7,955 nucleotides of DNA from Elusimicrobiota bacterium (GTDB taxonomy: Bacteria; Elusimicrobiota; Elusimicrobia; UBA1565; JACRDR01): contig JACQPI010000158.1 of NCBI GenBank assembly GCA_016207585.1, positions 1 through 7,955 on the forward strand. The letters are read 5' to 3'. Position numbers and translations under genes: made by a program. This document shows positions 1-7,583 of the stretch, piece by piece. The notes below the pieces were generated by a model, which saw only the letters and a program-made list of their open reading frames with translations, made no database searches and was not told the origin of the DNA. The first letter of the stretch is position 1; each line of letters begins with the position of its first letter.

Positions 1-1670
1 CCGGAGAGACCTTCGTTAAAATCTGCGCGCGCGCCGGCCTGCACGCATACGCCTACAACTCCTACCAATCGGTCATTCGCGGCGGCCATGTGTTGTTCCA
101 GGTGGAGGTCGGCTCGGAAAAGAAGTTCGTCGTCCCCGATTTCCCCGACCTGCTGATAGCGCTCAACCAGGATACGATCGATCGCGAAGCGAAGGACGCC
201 GCCGCGGGCGTTTTATACAACAGGGACCGGTTCAAGCTGGACCCCGCCGCCCTCGCGCCCGGTTCGCGCGATTTCGGGTTGCCGGTGATGACCCTCTGCT
301 CCAACCCGCTGATGCAGAATACGGTGGCCCTGGGGGCTTCCCTGCGCCTGGCGAACCTGGAATTCGATCTCTTGGCCCAGCTGCTGCGCGAGACCTTCCG
401 CAAGAAGTCCAAGGAGATCCAGGAGGCCAATGTGGCGGCGGCCCGGGCCGGATATGATTACGCCCTCAAGAATTTCCCGGAGCTCGACATCCGGCTTCCG
501 GTCGGCGGGTCCCGCAAGATGGTGATGAGCGGCAACCAGGCCTTCGGCCTCGGGGCGGTGGCCGCGGGCTGCAAGTTCTACTCAGCCTATCCGATGACGC
601 CGGCCTCCTCGATCATGCATTGGCTGGCGCCCCACGCCTCGAAATATGGAATCGTCTTCAAGCAGGCGGAGGACGAGTTGGCTGCCATGAATATGGCGGT
701 CGGCGCGGGACACGCCGGGGTCCGCGCCATGACCGGGACCTCCGGCGGGGGATTCGCCTTGATGACGGAGGCGGTCGGGCTCGCCGCGATGATCGAGGCG
801 CCTGTCGTCGTTGTGGAGGTGCAGCGCGGAGGTCCCTCGACCGGGCTTCCCACCAAGACGGAACAGGGAGATTTGTTTCAGGTGTTGGGAGCGGGCCAAG
901 GGGACTTCCCCAAGGTCGTCCTGGCTCCGGCCACGGTGGAGGAGGCGTTCTACCTGACCGCCAAGGCCTTCAACATAGCCGAGAAGTTCCAGGTCCCCGT
1001 TTTCCTGATGTCGGATCTTCTATTGTCCGAGCACAACGAGACGGTCGATTCGCTGGATTTGAACGTGCCCATCGAGCGCGGAGTTTGGGCGGTCCCCCCG
1101 GCCAACGGGGACGGGGTGTTCTTGCGCTACAAGGACACCGAGACGGGCGTGAGCCCCCGCGCGGTGCCGGGCCAGGAACGGATGATGTTCGTGGCCGGCT
1201 CCGACGAGCACGACGAGCGGGGCGACCTTGTGTCGGACATCCATACCGACCCGGTGGTCCGCACCCGGATGATGAATAAGCGCATGCGCAAGCTGGAGTA
1301 CATCGCCCGCGAGATGCCGACGACCGAGATCGAGGGACCGGCCCAGGCGGACCTGACCCTGGTCGGTTGGGGTTCCACCTACGGCATGATGCGGCGGATC
1401 ATGGAATACTTCAACCAGGGCGGCCGCAGCCGGGTCAACCTGCTGGCGGTCCGCAGCCTGTGGCCCTTCCCATGGAAGGATGTTTCCAACATCCTGTATT
1501 CCGCCCGGAAGGTGATGGCGCTGGAGGTCAACTACTCGGGGCAGCTGTGCCGGCTGATCCGCCAGGAGACCGGTTTTTATATCCATCATCGCTGGTTCAA
1601 ATACGACGGCGAGCCGTTCTATCCCGGCTCCACCTTCGACGCCGTCGAGGAGGTGCTGCGTCATGGCTGA
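1..1670 (+). CDS. korA: 2-oxoacid:ferredoxin oxidoreductase, fused gamma-alpha subunit (KorA-like), 5'-partial
   Basis: The frame is open from the left edge (first whole codon at 3), so the N-terminus lies outside; 555 residues are visible, against roughly 560-630 for the family. This subunit, with the beta subunit, oxidatively decarboxylates a 2-oxoacid (probably 2-oxoglutarate) to the acyl-CoA and reduces ferredoxin, or runs in reverse in reductive carbon fixation. The first ~125 visible residues are the gamma domain ([11 protein letters not shown] early on). After a linker comes the pyrimidine-binding alpha domain with the hallmark YPMTP (nt 588-602; YPITP in most relatives), then [16 protein letters not shown]. 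The C-terminal part has LVGWGSTYG and [13 protein letters not shown], as in the PFOR_II domain. It ends HG-TGA, overlapping korB by 8 nt. The fusion architecture is clear; the 2-oxoglutarate rather than pyruvate preference is inferred from overall resemblance to KorA proteins. Confidence 0.93.
   Translation, partial: GETFVKICARAGLHAYAYNSYQSVIRGGHVLFQVEVGSEKKFVVPDFPDLLIALNQDTIDREAKDAAAGVLYNRDRFKLDPAALAPGSRDFGLPVMTLCSNPLMQNTVALGASLRLANLEFDLLAQLLRETFRKKSKEIQEANVAAARAGYDYALKNFPELDIRLPVGGSRKMVMSGNQAFGLGAVAAGCKFYSAYPMTPASSIMHWLAPHASKYGIVFKQAEDELAAMNMAVGAGHAGVRAMTGTSGGGFALMTEAVGLAAMIEAPVVVVEVQRGGPSTGLPTKTEQGDLFQVLGAGQGDFPKVVLAPATVEEAFYLTAKAFNIAEKFQVPVFLMSDLLLSEHNETVDSLDLNVPIERGVWAVPPANGDGVFLRYKDTETGVSPRAVPGQERMMFVAGSDEHDERGDLVSDIHTDPVVRTRMMNKRMRKLEYIAREMPTTEIEGPAQADLTLVGWGSTYGMMRRIMEYFNQGGRSRVNLLAVRSLWPFPWKDVSNILYSARKVMALEVNYSGQLCRLIRQETGFYIHHRWFKYDGEPFYPGSTFDAVEEVLRHG
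1648..1655 (+). promoter_or_regulatory. Strong Shine-Dalgarno for korB
   Basis: AGGAGGTG lies inside the 3' end of korA, 7 nt before the ATG at 1663. It is an almost full match to the canonical anti-SD, and it decides the korB start. It also shows that this organism uses SD-led initiation, at least for this gene. Confidence 0.8.
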
Positions 1671-2601
1671 GGCCTCGCGCGCCGCGGCCGTATTCTCGCT
1701 TCCGGTGCGCACGCCCGTGACCGAGTCGAGACCGGTCAAAGCGGAGGACTTCAAATCGCATGTCCATCCCGACTGGTGCCCCGGTTGCGGCGATTTCGGC
1801 GTCTTGAACTCTCTGCAAAAGGCCTGTTCCGAGTTGAGCCTGCAACCGAAGGACGTCCTCGTGGTCTCCGGCATCGGCTGCTCCTCGAACATTCCCGGCT
1901 TCTAGGGGTCCTATGGGCTGCATACCCTGCATGGGCGCGCGGTCGCGGTCGCCCAGGGGGCCAAACTCGCCAACCCGGAGCTTACCGTGATCATGGCGGG
2001 AGGCGACGGGGACGGCTACGGCATCGGCATCGGGCATTTCGTCCTCGCGATGCGGCGCAATATCGATTTGACCTATATCGTGATGAACAACCAGATCTAC
2101 GGCCTGACGACGGGCCAGGCCTCCCCGACGACGGACATGGGGACCAAGACCAAGTCGACGCCGGAAGGGGAGATCGAAAAACCGATCAACCCCATCGCCC
2201 TGGCGCTGGTCTCGGGAGCGACCTACGTCGCTCGGGCCTTTTCGGGCGATCCCAACCACATGACCGAGGTGATAAAGCGGGCGATCCAGCACAGGGGATT
2301 CTCTCTCGTGGACTGCTTTTCCCCGTGCGTCACCTACAACAAGATCAACACGTATCCGTGGTTTCGCCAGCGGGTGTATCGCCTGGAGGGATCGGGCCAT
2401 GACGCCTCCGACTTCAACGCGGCGCTCGCCAAGGCGTTCGAGGAGCCGGCCAAGATCCCCATCGGCGTTTTTTACGAAAAGTTGGGAGACCCGACTTACG
2501 AGGAACTGGATCCCTCCATCCGGACTCACGGGCCCGCGGTGCGCCAGCGCCTGGGGCTCACGCCCGAGGAACAGAAGGCGCTGCTCCAAAGCTTCCTGTA
2601 A
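1663..2601 (+). pseudogene. korB: 2-oxoacid:ferredoxin oxidoreductase beta subunit (KorB-like) with an in-frame amber codon
   Basis: This is the beta subunit, which binds thiamine pyrophosphate and one [4Fe-4S] cluster and passes electrons to ferredoxin. The start at 1663 is fixed by a near-perfect Shine-Dalgarno and the 8-nt overlap with korA. The frame spans 312 codons. Likely cluster ligands are C39 and C42 (WCPGCG), C73 (GIGCS) and C222 (SPC). The TPP/Mg motif is GDGDGYGIGIGHF followed by NNQIYGLTTGQ. Codon 81 is TAG (1903-1905), between IPGF and GSYGLHTLHGR. Both sides continue in one frame and match the family without a gap, so the lesion is a single codon, not a frameshift. Termination there gives an 80-residue product without the TPP site. 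Possible explanations are a sequencing or assembly error, a recent nonsense mutation, or readthrough. The family identity is secure; whether the gene is functional is not. Confidence 0.85.
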
Positions 2602-2670
2602 CTGAGCACGTGCAAGCGCGCCTCTGGCGTGCCGCTGCGCCTGCGTATCGGAAGAGCCGCCGTAGCTTGA

Positions 2671-2688
2671 ACTATGGCCGGCCATAGT
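2671..2688. repeat. Perfect 18-bp palindrome between convergent operons
   Basis: ACTATGGCCGGCCATAGT is a perfect inverted repeat. As RNA from either strand it could fold into a 7-bp stem with a CCGG loop. It sits 70 nt after the korB stop and about 95 nt beyond the stop of the opposing SDR gene. It could be a bidirectional terminator element, a dimeric protein-binding site or a dispersed intergenic repeat. No T-run follows directly, so a simple intrinsic terminator is not clear. Confidence 0.6.
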
Positions 2689-2712
2689 AGGTATACGCGC
2701 AAGAGCAGGAGG

Positions 2713-2762
2713 CCGCTCCCTTTAGGGGGCGGAGGAAGTCACTCGCTCGCCTACCGGTTTTT
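2713..2762 (+). terminator. Possible terminator region after korB
   Basis: CCGCTCCC (2713-2720), loop TTTA, GGGGGCGG (2725-2732) forms an 8-bp stem with one G-U pair. The only T-run on the + strand is TTTTT at 2758-2762, about 25 nt further on, so spacing is poor for a classical Rho-independent terminator. The position, between two converging operons, is right for termination. Reading the - strand, the hairpin has no following T-run either. Confidence 0.3.
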
Positions 2763-2783
2763 CCCTCAGCGCTGAAGATGGTC

Positions 2784-3677
2784 TCAGAAGGTTAGGGTGC
2801 GCTGGATTCCATCGGCCAAACCGACTTTGGGGCGCCAGCCCGGAAGGCGGCGCCCCTTCTTCCAAGGGAAAAATACCTCCCGGTCGCGATAGGGGCGGCC
2901 GCCCCACTTGATGCGCAGCGGGCGCGCCGTCACCTTCTGGTAGAGCTCAACGAGTTTTCGAAGCTCGATCGGCTTTCCGGAGGAGACGGCGTAGCTCTCC
3001 GGCTTGCGCGCTTTTCCGGCCAGCAATCGGCGGGCGGCCAACATAAAAGCGTCCACGACGTCGTCGATATAGACCAGGTCGATCTTTTGGCGGCCGGGCG
3101 ACATCGCCACGGAGTCCGTTCGCGCGCGCGCCAGCGACGAAAAGAGCTTGGGGCGGGCATCCTCGGGGCCGTAGGTGTCGAAAAGCTTGAGAGTAATCGC
3201 CCGGATGTTTTTCGCGTCCGCGTAGTAGAGGAGAATATCCTCGAAGGCCTGCTTTGTCGCGGCGTAGAGATTGACGGGACGGTAGGGCTCGTCGTGGTAA
3301 TGTTGCCAGGACGTGCCCGCGTTGACCAAGAGAGAAACGCCGTGCGCGGCCATCGCCTCGAGGAGCTGAAGGCCGAAAAGAACGTTGCTTTGAACTAGGG
3401 GCTCGATATCCGCAGGAGCGTGCTCCCCGCGAAAAAGCGACGCGAGGTGAAAGACGACGCCGGGTCTGGCCGCCCCGAGGATGTCGATCAAGCCCTGCGT
3501 CGTCTTGTCATGCCGGTGGATCGCCGTCCCCTTCGGGAGCCGGTCCGGGTCCGACCCAGGCCGCACGACCGCCTCGACGCGCCAGCCGTCTTGGAGCAGG
3601 CGCCGGGCCAGGTGGCGGCCGATGAAACCGGTCGCTCCGGTGATCAGGGCGGCGCGAGGAGCGGCTCGGGGGGGCAT
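2784..3677 (-). CDS. SDR-family nucleotide-sugar C4 reductase (candidate CDP-3,6-dideoxyhexose synthase, AscF/RfbJ-like)
   Basis: This 297-residue protein is an extended short-chain dehydrogenase/reductase. The Rossmann motif TGATGFIG is at residues 13-20, HLAS at 77-80, a candidate catalytic Thr/Ser in NAGTS (120-123), and the YxxxK pair is Y138/K142. DLVYIDDVVDAF further on is typical of nucleotide-sugar SDRs. Length and layout resemble CDP-abequose synthase RfbJ. As the last gene after rfbF-rfbG-rfbH and a C5-type epimerase, its likely job is NAD(P)H reduction of the C4 ketone of a CDP-3,6-dideoxy-4-ketohexose, giving the finished CDP sugar. The start is ATG at 3677, 6 nt after the epimerase stop, with no visible SD; an in-frame TAA at 3686-3684, the epimerase stop itself, rules out an earlier start. 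SDR membership is certain. The exact substrate and C4 stereochemistry (ascarylose against its C4 epimer) cannot be read from the sequence. Confidence 0.8.
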   Translation of the reverse strand: MPPRAAPRAALITGATGFIGRHLARRLLQDGWRVEAVVRPGSDPDRLPKGTAIHRHDKTTQGLIDILGAARPGVVFHLASLFRGEHAPADIEPLVQSNVLFGLQLLEAMAAHGVSLLVNAGTSWQHYHDEPYRPVNLYAATKQAFEDILLYYADAKNIRAITLKLFDTYGPEDARPKLFSSLARARTDSVAMSPGRQKIDLVYIDDVVDAFMLAARRLLAGKARKPESYAVSSGKPIELRKLVELYQKVTARPLRIKWGGRPYRDREVFFPWKKGRRLPGWRPKVGLADGIQRTLTF

Positions 3678-3683
3678 GGAGGC

Positions 3684-4253
3684 TTAGGCGCGGACCCGCG
3701 CTTTTTTGCCTTCGAAGACGAAAGGGGTTTTGAATTCGCTCAAGGGAGGAAATTTGGCGTCCCGATCCGAAAGAATGGGATCGGAGCCGGGCCACTCGAT
3801 GCCGGCCGAATCCCACCGTATGCCGCCGTCGTGGGCGGGAGAGTGCGAGCCGGTAACCTTGTAGACGACCACGGCCTCCGCGCTCATGACGTAAAATCCA
3901 TGGGCAAGGCCGACCGGTAGATACAGCATGTTGCGCTTGGCGGCGCTAAGTTCCAGTGTCACATGACGGCCGTATGCCGGTGAGCCCTTGCGCAGATCGA
4001 ACGCCGCATCCAGGACGCTTCCCTGGATGCAGTAAACGAGTTTCGCGTGGGCTCGTGGTGGGAGATGGAAATGCAGGCCCCTCAGGACATTCCGGTTGGA
4101 AACCGTGAAAAAATCCTCGCTGAAGTGAGCGCTCAGGCCTTGCCGCGCAAAAGATTCTTCGTGGAACGTCTTGACGAAGGAGCCTCTGGGATCCTCGCTG
4201 ACAAGAGGTAGTATCTCATAGCAACCCGGAAGCTCTGTTTCGATAAATTTCAT
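3684..4253 (-). CDS. RmlC-type cupin nucleotide-sugar epimerase (candidate AscE, C5-epimerase)
   Basis: This 189-residue protein has the full dTDP-4-dehydrorhamnose 3,5-epimerase fold signature: NVLRGLHFHLPP with likely catalytic base H61, KLVYCIQGSVLDAAFDLRKGSPAYG (K71), LPVGLAHGF (H118), YK with Y131, and GIRWDSAGIEWP. D165 in the following LSDRD is the expected partner of the catalytic His. No rmlA, rmlB or rmlD gene is in the window, and all neighbours are CDP-3,6-dideoxyhexose genes. The likely substrate is therefore a CDP-3,6-dideoxy-4-ketohexose, where only C5 can be inverted since C3 is deoxy. That is the AscE role in CDP-ascarylose synthesis. The start ATG overlaps the rfbG stop as ATGA (4253-4250), which suggests translational coupling; no clear SD is visible. 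The family is very secure; the AscE assignment rests on context. A true RmlC serving rhamnose genes elsewhere is the main alternative. Confidence 0.85.
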   Translation of the reverse strand: MKFIETELPGCYEILPLVSEDPRGSFVKTFHEESFARQGLSAHFSEDFFTVSNRNVLRGLHFHLPPRAHAKLVYCIQGSVLDAAFDLRKGSPAYGRHVTLELSAAKRNMLYLPVGLAHGFYVMSAEAVVVYKVTGSHSPAHDGGIRWDSAGIEWPGSDPILSDRDAKFPPLSEFKTPFVFEGKKARVRA

Positions 4254-5425
4254 AGCTGGCCGGGTTTCGAGGCGGGAGCGCAGGCCATTCGCGAGGGACG
4301 GGCGGCTTCATCGCGCGTCCACGGCAAGCGCATGGATGCGGCCCGCGCGCAATAATCGCGAATTTGACATATGCTGAAGTCGCTCACATCGGCCCCCGCT
4401 TTCTCCCCGCAGGATTTGTACCACTTCACCGATTCAAGAAGCGCCTCCTCGAAATCGTAGACGGGATTCCAACCCAACCGTTTTCCGGCTTTAGTTGAAT
4501 TCAGCTGAAGCGTGGGGGCTTCGTGGGGGGCGTCCTGCGCGTTTGACGGGATCCACGTCCCGCCGTCCCATAGCCGGATCGTCCTCTCGACGAGTTCCCG
4601 AACGGAATGGGTCCTGTCGAGCGGCGGGCCGAAATTCCAGGCCTCGGCGAACTCCGCGGGGCTCTCGAGTTGCCGGGCGGCGAGCCAGAGATAGCCGGAC
4701 AGGGGCTCCAAGACGTGCTGCCAAGGGCGGACCGCCTTCGGATTCCTGACTTCGACGGGGCGCCCTTGAGAGAGAGCCCGGATGCAGTCGGGCAGTATCC
4801 GGTCCTCGGCCCAATCGCCGCCGCCGATGACGTTGCCCGCGCGCGCCGAGCTGATCGACAGAGGCAGGGTCCCGGCTTTCGGAAAGGATTCCCGGTAGGC
4901 TGCCGTGACGTGTTCCGCGCAGGCCTTGCTTGCGCTGTAGGGATCGCGTCCGCCGAGGGGGTCCGTTTCCTTGAAGGCGCGGGAGGTCCCGTCGTTCAGG
5001 TAGCATTTATCGGAGGTGACGATCTGGCAGACCCGCACGCGGCCGTTTCGGCGGACTGCTTCCAGGATGTTGGCCGTTCCCAGCACGTTGGTCTCGAACG
5101 TTCCGGCGGGATCGCGATAGGAGCGCCGGACCAGGGACTGTGCCGCCAGATGAAATACTATTTGCGGTTTGGTTTCGGAGATCGTCTTTTGCACGAAGGC
5201 GGCGTCCCGGACGTCCCCGATCCTGGACTCCACCAAAGAGCCCAGGCCCAGCTGTTCGTAGAGGTTGGGCCGGCCTTCGGGCGCCAGAGAGAGGCCCACG
5301 ACGTTGGCCTTCAACTCGGCGAGCCAAAGGGAAAGCCATGCGCCCTTGAATCCCGTGTGGCCGGTCACCAGGACCGTTTTGCCCGGAAACGCCCGGTGGA
5401 AGGCGTCCGCGGCGGTCAATCCCAT
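4250..5425 (-). CDS. rfbG: CDP-glucose 4,6-dehydratase
   Basis: This SDR enzyme converts CDP-D-glucose to CDP-4-keto-6-deoxy-D-glucose using bound NAD+. From the chosen start it has 391 residues. The dinucleotide motif is TGHTGFKG (21-28), the form characteristic of RfbG. Active-site features are VTSDK (T137, D139, K140) and DPYSASK (Y163, K167). ARAGNVIGGGDWAEDRILPD (195-214) and PWQHVLEPLSGYL are further family blocks. The frame extends upstream to 5641, but those 72 residues are antisense-like, lie within rfbF and precede the normal N-terminus. The ATG at 5425 gives a standard start and a 10-nt overlap with the rfbF stop. The canonical end falls near QIRDY (~358); about 30 unmatched, Arg/Ala-rich residues follow, so the protein exceeds the usual ~360. 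The gene ends in an ATGA overlap with the epimerase gene. Confidence 0.93.
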   Translation of the reverse strand: MGLTAADAFHRAFPGKTVLVTGHTGFKGAWLSLWLAELKANVVGLSLAPEGRPNLYEQLGLGSLVESRIGDVRDAAFVQKTISETKPQIVFHLAAQSLVRRSYRDPAGTFETNVLGTANILEAVRRNGRVRVCQIVTSDKCYLNDGTSRAFKETDPLGGRDPYSASKACAEHVTAAYRESFPKAGTLPLSISSARAGNVIGGGDWAEDRILPDCIRALSQGRPVEVRNPKAVRPWQHVLEPLSGYLWLAARQLESPAEFAEAWNFGPPLDRTHSVRELVERTIRLWDGGTWIPSNAQDAPHEAPTLQLNSTKAGKRLGWNPVYDFEEALLESVKWYKSCGEKAGADVSDFSICQIRDYCARAASMRLPWTRDEAARPSRMACAPASKPGQL

Positions 5426-6186
5426 GTTTTCCACGGCGCTTTCCTCGACGCCCAGAGCTCGTCCAAGTAGCGCTTGTCCCTCAAGGTGTCCATGGGGTGC
5501 CAGAATCCCTCGTGCCTGTAGACCGCCAGCTTGGATTCTTTCGCCAGGCGCTCCATCGGCTCTTTCTCCCAGAGGGTGGCGTCTCCCTGGATCGTGTCGA
5601 GCGCGCCGGGCTCCAGGACGAAAAAACCGCCGTTGATCCATGCCCCGTCTCCGAGGGGTTTTTCCGCGAAGAAGGCGGCTTTGTTTCCATCCAGGGAAAT
5701 TGAGCCGAAGCGTCCGGGGGCGCGCACGGCGGTAACCGTCGCGGGCAGTCCGGTTTTCTTATGGAAGCCGATGAGCGCGCGGATGTCGACATCGCCCAGG
5801 CCGTCGCCGTAGGTGAAGCAGAACGTCTCCCCTTCGACGTAGGAGCGGATACGTTTGAGCCGGCCGCCGGTCATCGTGTCGAGACCCGTGTCCACGAGCG
5901 TCACGCGCCAGGGCTCGGCGGAGTTCCGGTGGACCTCGACCTTGTTGCTCTTCAAATCCATAGTCACGTCCGACATGTGCAGAAAATAGTTGGCGAAATA
6001 TTCCTTGATGACGTAGCCCTTATACCCGAGGCAGATCAAAAAATCGTTGATGCCGTGGGCGGAGTATATTTTCATGACATGCCAGAGAATGGGAAAGGAG
6101 CCGATCTCGACCATCGGCTTGGGCTTGGTGTCCGTCTCCTCGCTGAGCCTGGAACCGAGGCCGCCGGCTAGAATGACGGCTTTCAT
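5416..6186 (-). CDS. rfbF: Glucose-1-phosphate cytidylyltransferase
   Basis: This 256-residue enzyme makes CDP-glucose from CTP and glucose 1-phosphate, the entry step to CDP-linked 3,6-dideoxyhexoses. It has the nucleotidyltransferase signature [13 protein letters not shown] (6-18), then KPKPMVEIG (21-29). YGDGLGDVD (126-134) carries a metal-binding Asp, and NGGFFVLEP and [11 protein letters not shown] (with D233) follow. The residues after GGLGSRL and the overall length are typical of RfbF rather than the longer glucose-1-phosphate thymidylyl- or uridylyltransferases. The ATG at 6186 overlaps the rfbH stop as ATGA (6186-6183), implying translational coupling. The stop overlaps the rfbG start by 10 nt. 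No residue expected for the family appears to be missing. Confidence 0.95.
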   Translation of the reverse strand: MKAVILAGGLGSRLSEETDTKPKPMVEIGSFPILWHVMKIYSAHGINDFLICLGYKGYVIKEYFANYFLHMSDVTMDLKSNKVEVHRNSAEPWRVTLVDTGLDTMTGGRLKRIRSYVEGETFCFTYGDGLGDVDIRALIGFHKKTGLPATVTAVRAPGRFGSISLDGNKAAFFAEKPLGDGAWINGGFFVLEPGALDTIQGDATLWEKEPMERLAKESKLAVYRHEGFWHPMDTLRDKRYLDELWASRKAPWKTWD

Positions 6187-7559
6187 ATTTTAACGGGCCT
6201 TTTCGCGAAAAACGCTTCGAAGCGCTCCAGAATGTAGGCGATCATTTCATTGGACAGGCCGGGATAGACTCCGATCCAGAACGAGCCGCGCATGACCCGG
6301 TCCGTGTCGGCAAGCTCTCCGACGACGCGGTACGGCACGTCCTTGAAAGAAGGCTGCCGCGTTATGTTCCCGGCGAAGAGAAGCCGCGTGCCGATCTTGT
6401 CCGCTTCCAGGAAATGCGTCAGGTCTTCCCGCGAGAAGGGGGCTTCCTCGCGCACGGTGATGGGAAGGCCGAACCAAGCCGGGTCCGCGTGAGGGCAAGC
6501 CTCGGGCAGAATCAGGAACTCCTCGAAGCGCTTGAGTCCGGTGTATAGTTGTTGGAAGTTGCGCTTCCTGGTCTCGATGAAAGCGTCCAGTTTTGCGAGT
6601 TGGGAGACCCCGATCGCGGCTTGAAGGTCGGTCACCTTGAGATTGTAGCCCAGGTGGGAATAGGTGTATTTGTGGTCGTAGCCATGCGGGAGATCGCCGA
6701 GTTGCCAATCGAAGCGCTTGCCGCAGGTGTTGTCCTTCCCGGGATCGCACCAGCAGTCGCGGCCCCAATCCCGGAACGATTCCAAAAGGCGCTTGAGGCG
6801 GGCGTTGGAAGTGGCGACCGCGCCGCCCTCGCCCATCGTTATGTGGTGCGCCGGATAGAAGGAATAAGTGGCCAAATCGCCGAAGCCGCCCACGGGGCGG
6901 CCCTCGTAGGTCGAGCCCAGGGCGTCGCAGCAGTCCTCGATGAGCCAGAGGCCGTGCCGCTGGGCGAAACGGACGACCGCGTCCAGGTCGAAGGGATTTC
7001 CGAGCGTGTGGGCGACGATAAGCGCTTTCGTTTTGTCCGAAACGGCTTGCTCCAGCATTTCCACGTCGATCCCGTAGGTGGGCAAGCGGATATCCACGAA
7101 TACCGGCACGAGCCGATTCTGCACGATCGGGTTGACGGTTGTTGGAAAGGAGGCGGCGAGGGTGATGACTTCGTCTCCGGGCTTTAGCCTTTTATCGCCC
7201 AGCGTGTCGGAGGTGAGCGCCGAGACAGCCAGGAGGTTGGCCGAGGAGCCGGAATTTGCCAATACGGCATGGGAACCCCCGACGCGTTTGGCCAACCGGC
7301 GCTCGAACTCCTGCGCGAAGCGCCCGGCCGTGAGCCAAAAATCCATGCAGGCGTCCGCGAGCGTCGTCATGTCCGTCTCATCGAAAACGCGTCCCGAGAC
7401 GGGCACCGGGGAGACGCCGGGGATGAAGGGCTTTTTCCCGTGCTTGAAGCGAAAGAAATCGCGCAGGGGCTCGAATACGGCTTCCCGGAGCTCCCGCTCC
7501 TTGGAATCATCGCGCTCGCCGCTTGTTTCCGGTTTTTTATTCACGAAGTTGAGTGGCAC
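6183..7559 (-). CDS. rfbH: CDP-4-keto-6-deoxy-D-glucose 3-dehydratase (E1), PLP and [2Fe-2S] enzyme
   Basis: This 458-residue protein removes the C3 hydroxyl of CDP-4-keto-6-deoxyglucose. It has the aspartate-aminotransferase fold of the DegT/DnrJ/EryC1 family, but with the two marks of E1. First, the PLP lysine is replaced by histidine in [14 protein letters not shown] (H238 by spacing to the first cluster cysteine). Second, the [2Fe-2S] ligands are C211, C269, C271 and C279, exactly the C-X57-C-X1-C-X7-C spacing of the Yersinia enzyme. [16 protein letters not shown] and RLLFAGN are other E1 blocks. An in-frame TGA sits at 7565-7563, so the start is GTG 7559 or the internal GTG 7544; neither has an SD. 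It is the first gene of the operon. Turnover needs an NADH-dependent iron-sulfur flavoreductase (E3), not found in this window. Confidence 0.95.
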   Translation of the reverse strand: MPLNFVNKKPETSGERDDSKERELREAVFEPLRDFFRFKHGKKPFIPGVSPVPVSGRVFDETDMTTLADACMDFWLTAGRFAQEFERRLAKRVGGSHAVLANSGSSANLLAVSALTSDTLGDKRLKPGDEVITLAASFPTTVNPIVQNRLVPVFVDIRLPTYGIDVEMLEQAVSDKTKALIVAHTLGNPFDLDAVVRFAQRHGLWLIEDCCDALGSTYEGRPVGGFGDLATYSFYPAHHITMGEGGAVATSNARLKRLLESFRDWGRDCWCDPGKDNTCGKRFDWQLGDLPHGYDHKYTYSHLGYNLKVTDLQAAIGVSQLAKLDAFIETRKRNFQQLYTGLKRFEEFLILPEACPHADPAWFGLPITVREEAPFSREDLTHFLEADKIGTRLLFAGNITRQPSFKDVPYRVVGELADTDRVMRGSFWIGVYPGLSNEMIAYILERFEAFFAKRPVKI

Positions 7560-7583
7560 ATTTCAAGGGAGGCGTCGGCAGGC

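Noticed and set aside
1903..1905. Pyrrolysine insertion at the korB TAG
   Set aside because: Nothing in the window (no pyl genes, no other internal TAG) supports it, and KorB is not a family known for pyrrolysine; kept only as an item to test.
1987..2601. A separate gene starting at GTG 1987
   Set aside because: It is the in-frame continuation of korB after the amber codon; sequence between 1906 and 1986 also matches KorB, and a protein from 1987 would lack three cluster cysteines.
1597..2685. Long - strand open frame (362 codons) opposite korA/korB, and similar long frames opposite the sugar genes
   Set aside because: These are antisense shadows caused by high GC at third positions; their products are Arg/Gly/Ala-rich without any recognisable motif, whereas the opposite frames match known families throughout.
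2602..2783. tRNA or small RNA in the convergent intergenic region
   Set aside because: No cloverleaf with a T-loop or anticodon arm could be built; the only clear structures are the palindrome and the GC-rich hairpin.
5426..5641. Upstream extension of rfbG to a start at 5641
   Set aside because: The extra 72 residues lie inside rfbF and have a shadow-like composition, and the Rossmann motif would be displaced; ATG 5425 gives the normal RfbG N-terminus.
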